DNA of 64,000 bases from Hedera helix (lineage: Eukaryota > Streptophyta > Magnoliopsida > Apiales > Araliaceae): NCBI GenBank assembly GCA_947179155.2, contig OX359286.1:11194024-11258023 (forward strand), read 5' to 3'. The notes below the pieces were generated by a model. The model was not told the DNA's origin, did not search any database, and worked only from the letters and a program-made list of their open reading frames with translations. A program made the translations under genes and the position numbers. Below are positions 11,813-24,104 of this stretch, piece by piece. Position 1 is the first letter of the stretch. Every line of letters starts with the position of its first letter.

Positions 11813-13900
11813 GGGAAGGAAAAGAAACAAGAGGGAAAAAGAAAGAAAATAAAACATAAAACTCTCCCTCTTTTTTTTTGCTTTCCACCCGACACCACCA
11901 CTAAGCCACTGCCGGAAAACTCCATGACCACCAAGAGAGATGGGATTTTGGGTGCCATCTAGAGGAAGTTCTAAGCTTCAAAGAAGGTATAATTCAAATT
12001 TTTATGATTTATTTTGGTATTTATGGTAATAAATTAGTTTTGTGAAAAATTGTAAAAAATTAGAATAATTATTCTAAATAATTTTTGGAGGTACATCTAT
12101 GAATTATATGATTTTTGGAGTAGTTTTGTTAGGAAAATTGTGAAGAAAATGGAAGAAATTGTGCAAAGTTGGCTACTGTTTACGGCTGGGAAAAAGAAGA
12201 AGAAAAAGGGTTGCCGCGCATTGCGCGACAACCATTTTTTTTTGCAGACACGGGGCCAAAACGACGCCGTTTTGGGGCGAGTCTGGGGCTGGTATGCGCC
12301 ATGCGCGGAAGTTCTGTAACAGTAAACCAAACGACGTCGTTTGGTGAAGACGGGGCGAAGGCAGCGCATTGCGCGGCCGACACGCTGAAAATTACCAGCG
12401 TGCCCCTAGCCTTTCTTGCTAATACCGAATGTGTCCCTGACCCTCGGTCAATTACGGAAATGCCCCTGGACTTTCCGGGTAATTCCGGTTTTGTCCCCAA
12501 GGCCGCGAAAATTACGAAAATGCCCCAGACCTTTTTTGTTAATGCCGGATGGGTCCCTAAGGCGCGGAATTTACTAAAATGACCCCAGAAATGATTTTTA
12601 ATTGAAATAAATGTTTAATTTTTTTTTAAAAATCATAGAAAATTATAGAAAAATACTAAAAATATAGAAATGATATTTGAGCATTAAATTTAATATTTTT
12701 GATTAAATATTAACTATTGGGGATTAATATTTAAATGTTTAAATATTAATCTAATAAGGTTACAATTTAGAATATGGTTAAATAAAATATCCGGACAACC
12801 AGAAATGTTAAATTTTGTCCGATGAGCCGGGTTGTCCGTAGTAAAGGTATTAGGTATTAAGTTATATTAATATTTAAGGGACGAGGTTAATATAATTAAC
12901 CATATAAATTAATAATTGACCCAGAGATGATATTAATTAACTAAATTAATATCATAAAGAGATAAATAATTATTATTTGATTATTTTATGATCATAGGTT
13001 GATCGAGTTAAGGGTTTGAGCTATTCATTTAAATAACTGGACGACAGGCAAGTTCGTCAGTCCTTTAATGTTAATTGTTGTCTGTTATGATATGTAAATA
13101 CTTGTTTAAATGCATATAAATTATGTGTTATGTGATCTGTGGTTAACATGACAACTATGTGTACTTTGTGCAATGATGTGGGATATACTGTTATAATAGA
13201 AACACAAGCACATGATGTATGACACACACTAAGTATGTTAAGGTATGTGCTACGTGAAATATAAACTATTGAACTTGCTTAGCCGTTGTGCTCATTACTT
13301 GTTTAAAATAAATTTTTGCAGGGTAAAGAAATAAGTTTCAGGAATGTCGGATTAAGTTTGAGATGAATTGCCTAGAAGGTAGAAAACGTGATTGTTATAT
13401 TGTTAATAATATAATTTAATGTGAGAGATTTGTTGATTTACTGTGATGAATTGTATGTATATATATAAGTTGAATCTGGATATGATAGAAGTTCAATTAT
13501 GAACTGTGATTGGTCAGGATAATTGTTACGATAGAAATTATTATATGTTTGATTACGAATAATGCAACAAGGAATATTTGTATGAAAATAAATAACAGTA
13601 AATTTTAAATGATGAGTTTTATGATACGTGTAAAAGAAAGAAAAAGTTAAGGTTGCGATCCAGGGACTAGGATACAGATGTAAGGATTTTACATATTCAA
13701 ATATTTTAATGCAAAGATTGAGAAAAAGAAAAATTTAGACCGAAAAATTTGGTAATTGATATTTGTAATGTCAATTACTGAATTAAAGAAGGTAATTAAA
13801 GGTTTATTAACGGACCGAAATTTGGACGTAAGAAAGATAATGTATCATAAATACAAAATTTAAGGTAAGAATATGGGTCGAATTACGGGGTCGTTACAGA

Positions 13901-13912
13901 TGGTATCAGAGC
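13901..13912 (+). promoter_or_regulatory. Primer-binding site, tRNA-Met type
   Basis: TGGTATCAGAGC begins two bases after the 5' LTR end. This is the common plant PBS complementary to the 3' end of initiator tRNA-Met. The conserved AGGTTATAAACCTTAGGTAA follows. Confidence 0.9.
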
Positions 13913-16282
13913 TAGAGGTTATAAACCTTAGGTAAATGATAGCTTAGGCTATAACCTAACATAAGAAAGAATAAAGTTAGTTACGTGTTCTGAAAACTCA
14001 AGCGTATGGTAAACTCGTAACTCATGATTATATGGTGGAGCCCCCTTAGCGAATGGGCGACTATGGCCTGATTAGGACAAGCTCCTCAACCATGTGATTA
14101 TGGTAAGTTCCTGAGTCCAAATACATGATAAGTTTGATAAACATGGGGGGATTAGAATGGAAAGATATAAGTTGAGAAAGATGTTCTCAGATATTGGCTA
14201 AAGTAAAGGAAATATGAAAGATTTAAGATTATAAGAAAGAGATAAAGATGTTAAGAAAGATCTGAACGAAGGTAGGGAAGTGAGAAAATTTATAAGTTTA
14301 ATTAAAAATATATTTGAAGGAATAATTAAAATGATTCAAGGATGAATCTCAAAGAAAATCAGGGGACACCTGATTTAAGCAGTAAAGATGACAAGGAAAT
14401 CCAAAAAGTATTAGAAGAGATCATAATAACATGATCAGGAATGGTAAGAGGATCGTACTACGATACGATCACAAGATAAGAAAAACGAATAAGGAATAGA
14501 TTGCAAAGCAAGATCATGATGGGATCCAATGAGAATATAAAATAACAGAAAGACATATTAATGGTCGAAAATGTATAGCTTAATGCTATAAAGAGATATG
14601 GTACTATGAAATAGTACAAAAAGAATTCAGAGAGAGATAAAGCATGAATGACAGAAATGTTATGATAAGGGGGTAGAAAGTTTGTGTACGAAATTTCAAT
14701 TGAGGACTCACGTAGTGACTGAGTTGCACAATCCTTTGTATGGGCAGGGGACTTGTGTTTACTTAGTTACTATGTGATAATCATTGAAATGTTAGAGTCG
14801 CGTTAGTGGTTTGACAGGTAAATAATATTAAGTTTAGGCACAAGTTCTTAAAACTCATGCATATGGTAAGTCCAAGACTCATAATTGTATGGCATGTTTG
14901 AGCCCCTCAGCATATGGATTGTCTTTGATTTGTTCTTAGACTACATATTGCTAGGACAAGCTTTAAAACTCATATGCTTGTGGTAAGTTACTAGACTCAT
15001 AATGTATGGTAAGTTTGATGAATTATACGAGGGTATAGAAAAGTTGGAGTAGATAGAAAATTTTAATATGATAATTAATAATAGTCCTAGCAATAAATTT
15101 AATAATTAAGTGAAGAAGCAGAAGGTGAATGATTAGGGAATTTAGGATATTCCCACTCTTCTAGCTTTGCTAGACTTCGGAATTTTTGGCCTCAAGTTAA
15201 TTTGGCACGAATGTGTTTTAAAAATACAAATGAATTTTTTTAAGCGATTTAAAAAGTGTCTATGCTACTTGTTTCGGCTAGACAAAAATATTTTTAACAT
15301 CAAAATGTATTTCAAAAGAATCATCCGTGCACTTTTTAGCCCGGTGTAGATATGATGAATGACGGAATGCTCAACGTGTTGTTGAGACGGTGCAATACTA
15401 TTTCGTCATAAGGTGATTCGACACTATAAAGTATGGTGTAGGAATTATTAACGAGGGAATTCTCAACGTACTGTCACGATGATGCGGTAACATGAAGTCA
15501 TGAATGATTTTGATTTGATTTATAAAAGTGTGTCAAAGCTATAAGTCAATGCCATTTTATTCGGCTAGATATTTTGAAAGTTTTGACATGATGAATGTTT
15601 TAAAAATTTCTGCGAGTTATAAATTGTTAAAAGTAAGTCTATGCTAATTGATCTAGCTAGACAAGCGTTGAAAAAATTTAAGTTTGAGCTATTGATTCAG
15701 CTAGACAAATTTTGTAAAGTGTTGAATTCATATTCTTTGAAAGTTATACCCAACTAAATTTCTTTTGAATGAATTCTAATGCTGAGATGAACAAAGAGAT
15801 TAAGAATATTGCAGGTTGATTAAATGGTCACCTGGCATAAGGAAGCACTGGCATTACAAATTGTTCTACTGGAGTGCCAAATTACGGATTAAATATACAC
15901 CACTTTAATGGCAGACTGATCCACTGTCAGGGTTTGCAGTATGAAGTACTCGAGGAGCGAAGTACTGTAAACCGGGATAAATGTTCATTCAGCATATCAT
16001 GAAAGTTTTCCAAAATAAAAATTGTGAATTCTTCTACTCTTATAAAGATTGGATGGTAGGATGGGGTAGTATTTTAAATTGTGAGTGATAAGGAAAGTAA
16101 TATTGTAAAGGAAAGAAATTATGAAATGTGATGGATTAGAAAATTGCAATGGGCAATGATTACGAGAAATGAAGGGAAAAAAAATTTGTGGAATAAATAC
16201 AAAGGAATTGTGTAAGTTACAAATGAATGAAGTATGAGTACATAGAAATTTCGAGGACGAAATTTTATGAAGGAAGGGTGAA
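13913..16282 (+). other. Non-coding internal region of the complete element
   Basis: About 2.4 kb without a plausible Gag, protease, RT or integrase frame. It holds two kinds of degenerate repeat. The first (13985-15020) contains ACTCAT...TATGGTAAGT. The second (15140-15720) contains CTATGCTA...GGCTAGACA with CTAG stems. Paired segments around AACGTGTTGTTGAGACGG and AACGTACTGTCACGATGATG also occur. The same motifs in the same order reappear in the internal region of LTR C (31234-33165). Confidence 0.75.
16268..16282 (+). promoter_or_regulatory. Polypurine tract before the 3' LTR
   Basis: GAAGGAAGGGTGAA lies directly before the TGTGACACCC start of the 3' LTR. A second purine tract (GGGAGGAAGAA) precedes the inner start at 16755. 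Confidence 0.6.
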
Positions 16283-19200
16283 TGTGACACCCAGGAATTT
16301 TTTTGAAATAATTTTAAATAAGGATTATGATAAATTAAGTAAATGTTAGTGTTTAAAACCTAATGTTGAATGATAGAAGTATTAAGGAATGGTTTATGAA
16401 ATGTGAAGAAGATTTATATGAATTAAGAAAAGAAGGATGAATGTGTAAAGTATCAATAAGGTGGAATAGAGAATACGAAATAAACGGATTGAGTAAGAGT
16501 AAATATGATTAAAGAAAGAAAATTTTTAGAGAATGAGAAATCAAAGAAATTGTGAATTGAGTTAAAATTGAATATTCTGACAGTTATGACCATTAAGGTG
16601 TTATTCCTGTAAGTTAAAGAGGTAAAATATAATTATTATGGAATTAGTTGTTATTCACCAAGATAAAGATATTGCAAGGTACTATAAATAAAATACGTAT
16701 GATTATAACGGCAATTATGATTCCGAGGACGGGATCCTGTTAAGGGAGGAAGAATGTGAGGATCCGAATTTTCAGGATTTCTTTAATAATATTAAATGAG
16801 AAAGTAATTGATAAAATTATCAAGATTGTGTAAATTAATTATTATTTTATGTGATTTAAGGTATTTGATGAGATTTAATTAGTAAATTAAATCTGTGCAG
16901 AGATTTTGATAAATGGTATTGAATTAAAATAATTAAAAAGTAAATAAATTATTTTAAAACAATTTATTAAGAATAAAAGAAAATTCAGGTAAAGGTACAA
17001 TAAATTGTACAATTAAATTATTGTGGAAATACAGAAATTATGATTTTAAATGAGGTTATGTGATAATGTGAAAATGATGAATTAAATAGGTGTATATTTA
17101 TATATATACATTTTTATATATAAATGTATATGTTAAGTGAGAAATATAAATGTTATTAATTATGAAAATTAAGGGATTAATAATTAAATTAATCCAATTT
17201 TAAATAAAAAGCGAATGAGGAAGTTAATAAAATTGTAATTATTGATTTTAGATTTAATTAAGAATTATGGTGAAAATTTAGAAACTGATTGAGAAGAAAT
17301 GTAATTATATAAATTATATAATAATAAATTATATAATTTATATAAGAAAATTAAAGTAATGTATAAAGAAAATTATAATTATATAAAGTATATAAGGATA
17401 ATTATATAATTTATATAAGAGTATTAAAATAATGAGATAGTTAATGAATGTATAATTATTGATTATATAATTAATTAATAATTATGGAGGAATTTAAGAA
17501 ATTATTTAAAAAGGAATAATGTAATTATATAAATTATATAATATTAAATTATATAATTTATATAAGGAAAGTTAATGTGAAAATTAAAGAAATTGAATAA
17601 TAAATAAGAAAAAGGAATGTTTTAAGTTATTAAAATTTTTATTTATGTATAATGAAATTATTATGACTTTTATGAAAGATAATATTTCAGAAATGTGAAC
17701 ATGTTAATGTAACATGTTGTCCAAGTAACGAAGTGAAAATTATCGAAAAATAAAATTTATATATTATATGAATTATTTTATGATTTTTAGAGGTATAAAT
17801 TACCTCAAATAATTACATGCATGGCGTTATGCGTGTACAAAATTTGTCATGTAAAGCACCCAAGTGAGGTATTAAAATTATTTATAAATCATGTTATAAT
17901 TTTTGGTGAATTAAAATAAATACTTTATATACATTTATAAAATATTTATTACACAAGATAATTACGTAATGTATTTAAATTAATAAATTACATGTTTGAT
18001 TTTTTTGGAAAATTCGAGAAGGCATATGGCGGTGGACGTGTGGGTGTGTTAATTAAAATTAAATTCCTACATGCAAGCTTTGTATAAGGGAAGGAAAAGA
18101 AACAAGAGGGAAAAAGAAAGAAAATAAAACATAAAACTCTCCCTCTTTTTTTTGCTTTCCACCTGACACCACCACTAAGTCACTGCCGGAAAACTCCATG
18201 ACCACCAAGAGAGATGGGATTTTGGGTGCCATCTAGAGGAAGTTCTAAGCTTCAAAGAAGGTATAATTCAAATTTTTATGATTTATTTTGGTATTTATGG
18301 TAATAAATTAGTTTTGTGAAAAATTGTAAATAATTAGAATAATTATTCTAAATAATTTTTAGAGGTACATCTATGAATTATATGATTTTTGGAGTAGTTT
18401 TGTTGGGAAAATTGTGAAGAAAATGGAAGAAACTGTACAAAGCTGGCTACTGTTTACGGCTGGGAAAAAGAAGAAGAAAAAGGGCTGTCGCGCATTGCGC
18501 AGCAGCCATTTTTTTTGCAGACACGGGGCCAAAACAGCGCCGTTTTGGGGCGAGTCTGGGGCTGGTCCGCGCCATGCGCGAAAGCTCTATAACAGTAAAC
18601 CAAACGACGTTGTTTGGTGAAGGCAGCGCATTGCGCGGCCGACAAGCTGGAAATTACCAGCGTGCCCCTAGCCTTTCCTACTAATACCGAACGTGTCCCT
18701 GACCCTTGATCAATTACGGAAATGCCCCCTGGACTTTCCGAGAAATTCCGATTATGTCCCCAAGGCCGCAAAAATTACGAAAATGCCCCGGATCTTTTCT
18801 GTTAATGCCAGATGGGTCCCTAAGAGCGCGGAATTTACTAAAATGCCCCCAGAAATAATTTTTAATTGAAATAAATATTTAAAAATTATAGAAAAATACT
18901 AAAAATATAAAAATGATATTTGGGCATTAAATTTAATATTTTTGATTAAATATTAAATATTGGGGATTAATATTTTAAATGTTTAAATATTAATCTAATA
19001 AGGTTACAATTTAGAAAATGGTTAAATAAAATATCCGGACAACTAGAAATGTTAAATTTTGTCCGATGAGCCGAGTTGTCTGTAGTAAAGATATTAGGTA
19101 TTAAGTTATATTAATATTTAAGGGACGAGGTTAATATAATTAACCATATAAATTAATAATTGGCCCAGAGATGATATTAATTAAGTAAATTAATATCATA

Positions 19201-20142
19201 AAGAGATAAATAATTATTATTTGATTATTTTATGATCATAGGTTGATCGGGTTAAGGGTTTGAGCTATTCATTTAAATAACTGGACGACAGGCAAGTTCT
19301 TCAGTCCTTTAATGTTAATTGTTGCCTGTTATGATATGTAAATACTTGTTTAAATGCATATAAATTATGTGTTATGTGATCTGTGGTTAACATGACAACT
19401 ATGTGTACTTTGTGCAATGATGTGGGATATACTGTTATAATAGAAGCACAAGCACATGATGTATGACACACACTAAGTATGTTAAGGTATGTGCTACGTG
19501 AAATATAAACTGTTGAACTTGCTTAGCCGTTGTGCTCATTACTTGTTTAAAATAAACTTTTGCAGGGTAAAGAAATAAGTTTCAGGAATGTCGGATTAAG
19601 TTTGAGATGAATTGCCTAGAAGGTAGAAAACGTGATTGTTATATTGTTAATAATATAATTCAATGTGAGAGATTTGTTGATTTACTGTGATGAATTGTAT
19701 GTATATATATAAGTTGAATCTGGATATGATAGAAGTTCAATTATGAACTGTGATTGGTCAGGATAATTGTTACGATAGAAATTATTATATGTTTGATTAC
19801 GAATGATACAACAAGGAATATTTGTATGAAAATAAATAACAGTAAATTTTAAATGATGAGTTTTATGATACGTGTAAAAGAAAGAAAAAGTTAAGGTTGC
19901 GATCCAGGGACTAGGATACAGATGTAAGGATTTTACATATTCAAATATTTTAATGCAAAGATTGAGAAAAAGAAAAATTTAGACCGAAAAATTTGGTAAT
20001 TGATATTTGTAATGTCAATTAATGAATTAAAGAAGGTAATTAAAGGTTTATTAACGGACCGAAATTTGGACGTAAGAAAGATAATGTATCATAAATACAA
20101 AATTTAAGGTAAGAATATGGGTCGAATTACGGGGTCGTTACA
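16283..20142 (+). repeat. 3' LTR of the complete element
   Basis: Near-identical to 10006-13898, with small differences: one ACGACGTCGT palindrome is mutated to ACGACGTTGT (18604-18613), and there is a short deletion after the TGCCCCT array. Ends in CA at 20142. Confidence 0.9.
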
Positions 20143-20147
20143 ATGGC
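20143..20147. repeat. Target-site duplication ATGGC (right)
   Basis: Exact copy of 10001-10005. Confidence 0.9.
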
Positions 20148-22133
20148 TATGGTGGTTGTCGGTGGAGGGTAACGGTGGGTGGTCATGGTGGTGGAAGAAT
20201 GGAGAGAGTATGTGTTTTACTCTTCTTTTCTTTTCTTTTCTTTTATTTCTTTTTCTCCCTTTTTAGTTGTTTTCCTTTTCTTTTTATAACTTAGAGTACT
20301 TAACCATTTTGAAGGAAATAAAAAGTCCACCGACTTTAACCACACCAACCAACTTAGCCAAGAAATTTCGGATAATTCACATGCATTAACACAAATTTTA
20401 TACATTACGTAATTATATCGTGTAATAAATATTTTATATAATATATATAAAATATTTATTTTAATTTACTAAAAATCATAACATAATTTATGAGTAATAT
20501 TAATACCTCTTTTGGATACTTTACTTGACAAATTTTGTACACGCATAATGACATGCATGTAATTATATGAGGTAATTTATACCTCCAAAAATCATAAAAT
20601 AATTCATATAACATATAAAAATTATTTTTCATAATTTTTCACTTCATTACTTGGACAACATGTTACATTAACATGTTCACGTTTTTAAAATATTATCCTT
20701 CATAAAAGTCATAACAATTCAATTATGCATAAACATAATTTTTAATGAATTAAAACATTCATTTTTCCTCATTTAATTTCATTTCTTTACATTTCACATT
20801 AATTTCTTTATATATAAATTATATAATTTAATATTATATAATTTATATAATTACATTCTTCTTTTAAATAATTTCTTAAATTCCTCTATAATTATTAATT
20901 AATTATATAATCAATAATTATACATTCATTAACTCTCTCATTATTTTAATACTCTTATATAAATTATATAATTATCCTTATATAATTATAATTTCTTTTA
21001 TACATCACTTTAATTTTTATTATATAAATTATATAATTTATTATTATATAATTTATATAATTACATTTCTTCTCAATCAATTTCTAAATTTTCACCATAA
21101 TTCTTAATTAAATCTAAAATCAATAATTACAATTTTATTAACTTCCCCATTCGCTTTTCATTTAAAATTGGATTAATTTAATTATTAATCCCTTAATTTC
21201 CATAATTAATAACATTTATAATTATCACTTAAACATATACATTTATATATATATACATATCTAATTCATACATTTCACATTACCACATAACATCATTTAA
21301 TTTATGTACCTCCATAACAATTTCTCAATATTAAAGTTTCTCTTATTTTTCATAAATTATTTTTAAAAAATTTATGTATTCTTTAATTATTTCTATTCAA
21401 TCACCATTTGGCATCATCTTTATACTGATTTAATTTATCAATTAAATCTCTTCACATACCTTAAACCACATAAAATAATAATTAATTTAACAACCTTGAT
21501 AATTTTATCAATTAAATTCTTATTTACTTTTATTAAATAAATTCTGAAAATTCGGATCCTCACATTCTTCCCCCCCCCCCCCCCCCCCTTAACAGGATTC
21601 CGTCCTCGGAATCATATTTGCCGTAATATTCATACGTATTTTATTTATAGTACCTTGCTATACCTTTGTCTTGATAACTCACAACTAAATCCATAATAAT
21701 CATATTTTACCTCATTAATTTCCATAACTCACATGGATAATCCCATAATGGTCATAACTGTTAGAATCTTTAATTCTTAATTCAATTCACATTTTCTTTG
21801 TAGTATTACATTCTATATTTCTCAAAATTTTTATTAATAATGCTTTAACTCATTTCTTGATTCACTTATCAAGATAATGTTTTATTCTATGAAATTTTTC
21901 ATTTCTTTAGTCGCGTATCTCCTTACTTCATTCACTTATTTCATAACTTCTATTACACCTCATTTATACACTGCATATTCATCCTTCTTTTCTTAATTCA
22001 TATAAATTTTCTTCACATTTCATAAATTATTCCTTAATACATCTATCATTTAACACTAGATTTTAAATACTAACCTTTACTTAATTTATAATAATCCTTA
22101 TTTGAAATTATTTCAAAAATCCTGGGTGTCACA
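20148..22133 (-). mobile_element. Inverted X LTR, 5' part (host of the complete element)
   Basis: Minus-strand X LTR. The outer start TGTGACACCC is at 22133 and the inner start TGTGAGGATCC at 21562; it then runs to the leader, interrupted at 20148 by the complete element. It contains a 19-base C run (21570-21588), which on the element strand is a G run in the inner polypurine tract. Confidence 0.8.
21570..21588 (-). repeat. Poly-G polypurine tract (19 bases)
   Basis: Nineteen consecutive C on the + strand. The homologous tracts in other copies have only six G (10469-10474) or are mixed GGGAGGA (16744-16750). Confidence 0.9.
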
Positions 22134-23699
22134 TTCACCCCTCCTTCATAAAATTTTGTCCTCGAAATTTTCTATGTACTCGTACTTCACAATTTCTTTA
22201 CATTTATTCCACATATTTTTTCTGTCATTTCTTTCTCGCAGTCATTGCACATTACCATTTTCTAATCCATCATATTTCATAATTTCTTTACTTCACAATT
22301 ATTACTTTCATTATCGCTCGCAATCAACTAATACTAACACATCCTACCATCCAATCTTCATAAGAGTAGAGGAATACAAAATTTTTGTTTTGGAAACTTT
22401 CATGCTTTGCTGAATGAACACTTATCCCGGTTAACAGTATTTCACTCCCAGAGTACCTCATACTGCAACCCATTAAAATAATGAATTTTCATAACATTCT
22501 GAATATGATCCCGGTTTACAGTACTTCGCTCCCCGAGTACCTCATACTGCAAACCCTGACAGTGGATCAGTCTGTCATTAAAATGATGGATGTTTCACCA
22601 TACATGTGTTTCTTATGCCAGGTGACCATTTGATCAACCTGCAACATTCTTAATCTTTTTGTTCATCTCAGCCTTAGAATTCATTCGAAAATAATTTAAT
22701 TAGTTATAGCTTTCAAAGAATATGAATTCAATAAATATATTTCAAAATTTGTCTAGCTGAATCAAATAGCTTAGACTTATATTTCATCAACGCTTGTCTA
22801 GCCAGATCAATTAGCATAGACTTCCTTTTAACAATTTATAACCCGCAGAAATTTGTAAAACATTCATCATGTCAAAACTCTTCAAAACGTCTAGCCGAGT
22901 CAAATGACAATAACTTATAGCTTTGACATATCTTCATAAATCAAAATCATTTATGACTTCATGTTACCGCATCATCTTGACAGTACGTTGAGAATTCCGT
23001 CGTTAATAATTCCTACACCATACTTTATGGTGTTGAATCATCTTATGACGAAATAGTACCGCACCGTCTCAACAACACGTTGAACATTCCGTCATTCATC
23101 ACAACTACACCAGGCTAAAAGATGCATGAATGATTCTTTTAAAATACATTTTGATGTTAAAAATATTTTTGTATAGCCGAAACAAGTAGCATAGACACTT
23201 TTTTTAAATCGCTTAAAAATTCATTTGTATTTTCAAAAGCACATATGTGCCAAATTAGATTAAGGCCAAAAATTTCGAAGTCTAGCAGAGCTAGAAGAAG
23301 GGGAATATCCTAAATTTCCTAACATTCACCTTCAGTTTCTTCACTTAATTATTTAATTTATTGCTAGGACTATTATTATTTATCATATTGAAATTTCTAT
23401 GTACTCCAACTTTTCTATACCCCCGTATAGTTCATCAAACTTACCACACATTATGAGTCCAGGAACTTACCACAAGAATATGAGTTTAGGAGCTTGTCCT
23501 AGCAATACGTAGTCTGAGAATAAATCAAAGACTATCCATATGTTGAGGGGCTCAAAACATACCATATGATTATGAGTCATGGACTTACCATATGTATGAG
23601 TTTTAAGAACTTGTGCCTAACTTAATACTATTTATTTATCAAACCGCTAGCGCGACTCTAACATTTCAATGATTATCACTTAGTAACTAAGTAAACACA
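22134..23699 (-). mobile_element. Inverted X internal region, first part
   Basis: Reverse complement of the 3' portion of the internal region of the complete element, including the CTAG-stem repeats, the AACGTGTTG segments and the CTCAT...GGTAAGT repeats. It is split at 23699 by the solo LTR and resumes at 27085. Confidence 0.8.
23695..23699. repeat. Target-site duplication ACACA (left)
   Basis: ACACA before TGTGAGGATCC; the matching ACACA lies at 27080-27084. The uninterrupted equivalent, a single copy, is seen in reverse complement near 14750-14770. Confidence 0.9.
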
Positions 23700-24026
23700 T
23701 GTGAGGATCCAAATTTCCAAGATTTCTTTAATATTATTAAATGAGATTTTTAATTGATAAAATTATCAAAATTGTTTAAATTATTTATGATATAGGTAAT
23801 TTAATGTGTGTGAAGGAATTTAATTGGTAAATTAAATATGTACCAAGATGGGGATGAATTGTGTGCATATAAATAAATGAAAAAGTAAATAAATTGTTGG
23901 AAACAAATTATGACGAATAAGAGAAATTCTACATAAAGGTACAAGAAATTATACAATTAAATTATTATGAAAGTACAGAAATTATGATTTTAAATGAGGT
24001 TATGTGATAATGTGAAAGACATGAAT

Positions 24027-24104
<78 letters not shown>

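Larger units (their letters stand above)
10006..13898 (+). repeat. 5' LTR of the complete element
   Basis: Runs from TGTGACACCCAGG to GGGGTCGTTACA. A second LTR-like start, TGTGAGGATCC, lies inside at 10480 after a purine tract ending GGGGGGAAGAA, so the first 474 bp look like the tail of an internal region. Order of landmarks: AT-palindrome blocks (11020-11300), TATA (11806-11812), leader, GC-rich palindrome block (12254-12344), TGCCCCT/TGTCCCT array (12388-12595), CTTGCTTAGCC...TTGCAG module (13271-13321). Confidence 0.9.
10006..20142 (+). mobile_element. Complete non-coding LTR retrotransposon (family X, 10.1 kb)
   Basis: Bounded by TG...CA, flanked by the 5-bp duplication ATGGC, with two near-identical long terminal repeats (10006-13898 and 16283-20142) around a 2.4 kb internal region. 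A primer-binding site matching the usual plant initiator tRNA-Met type starts two bases after the 5' LTR. The internal region has no Gag or Pol reading frame, so the element is non-autonomous, like a LARD but with the unusual ratio of LTRs longer than the inside. The LTRs look very similar, which suggests fairly recent insertion. Any mobility must have used proteins from another Ty3/gypsy-type element; the superfamily is inferred from the PBS and LTR style, not from coding sequence. Confidence 0.9.

Noticed and set aside
13901..13912. tRNA-like GGTATCAGAGC (also 31236-31247) as part of a tRNA gene
   Set aside because: Only the acceptor-complement PBS stretch is present, right after an LTR end; there is no cloverleaf.
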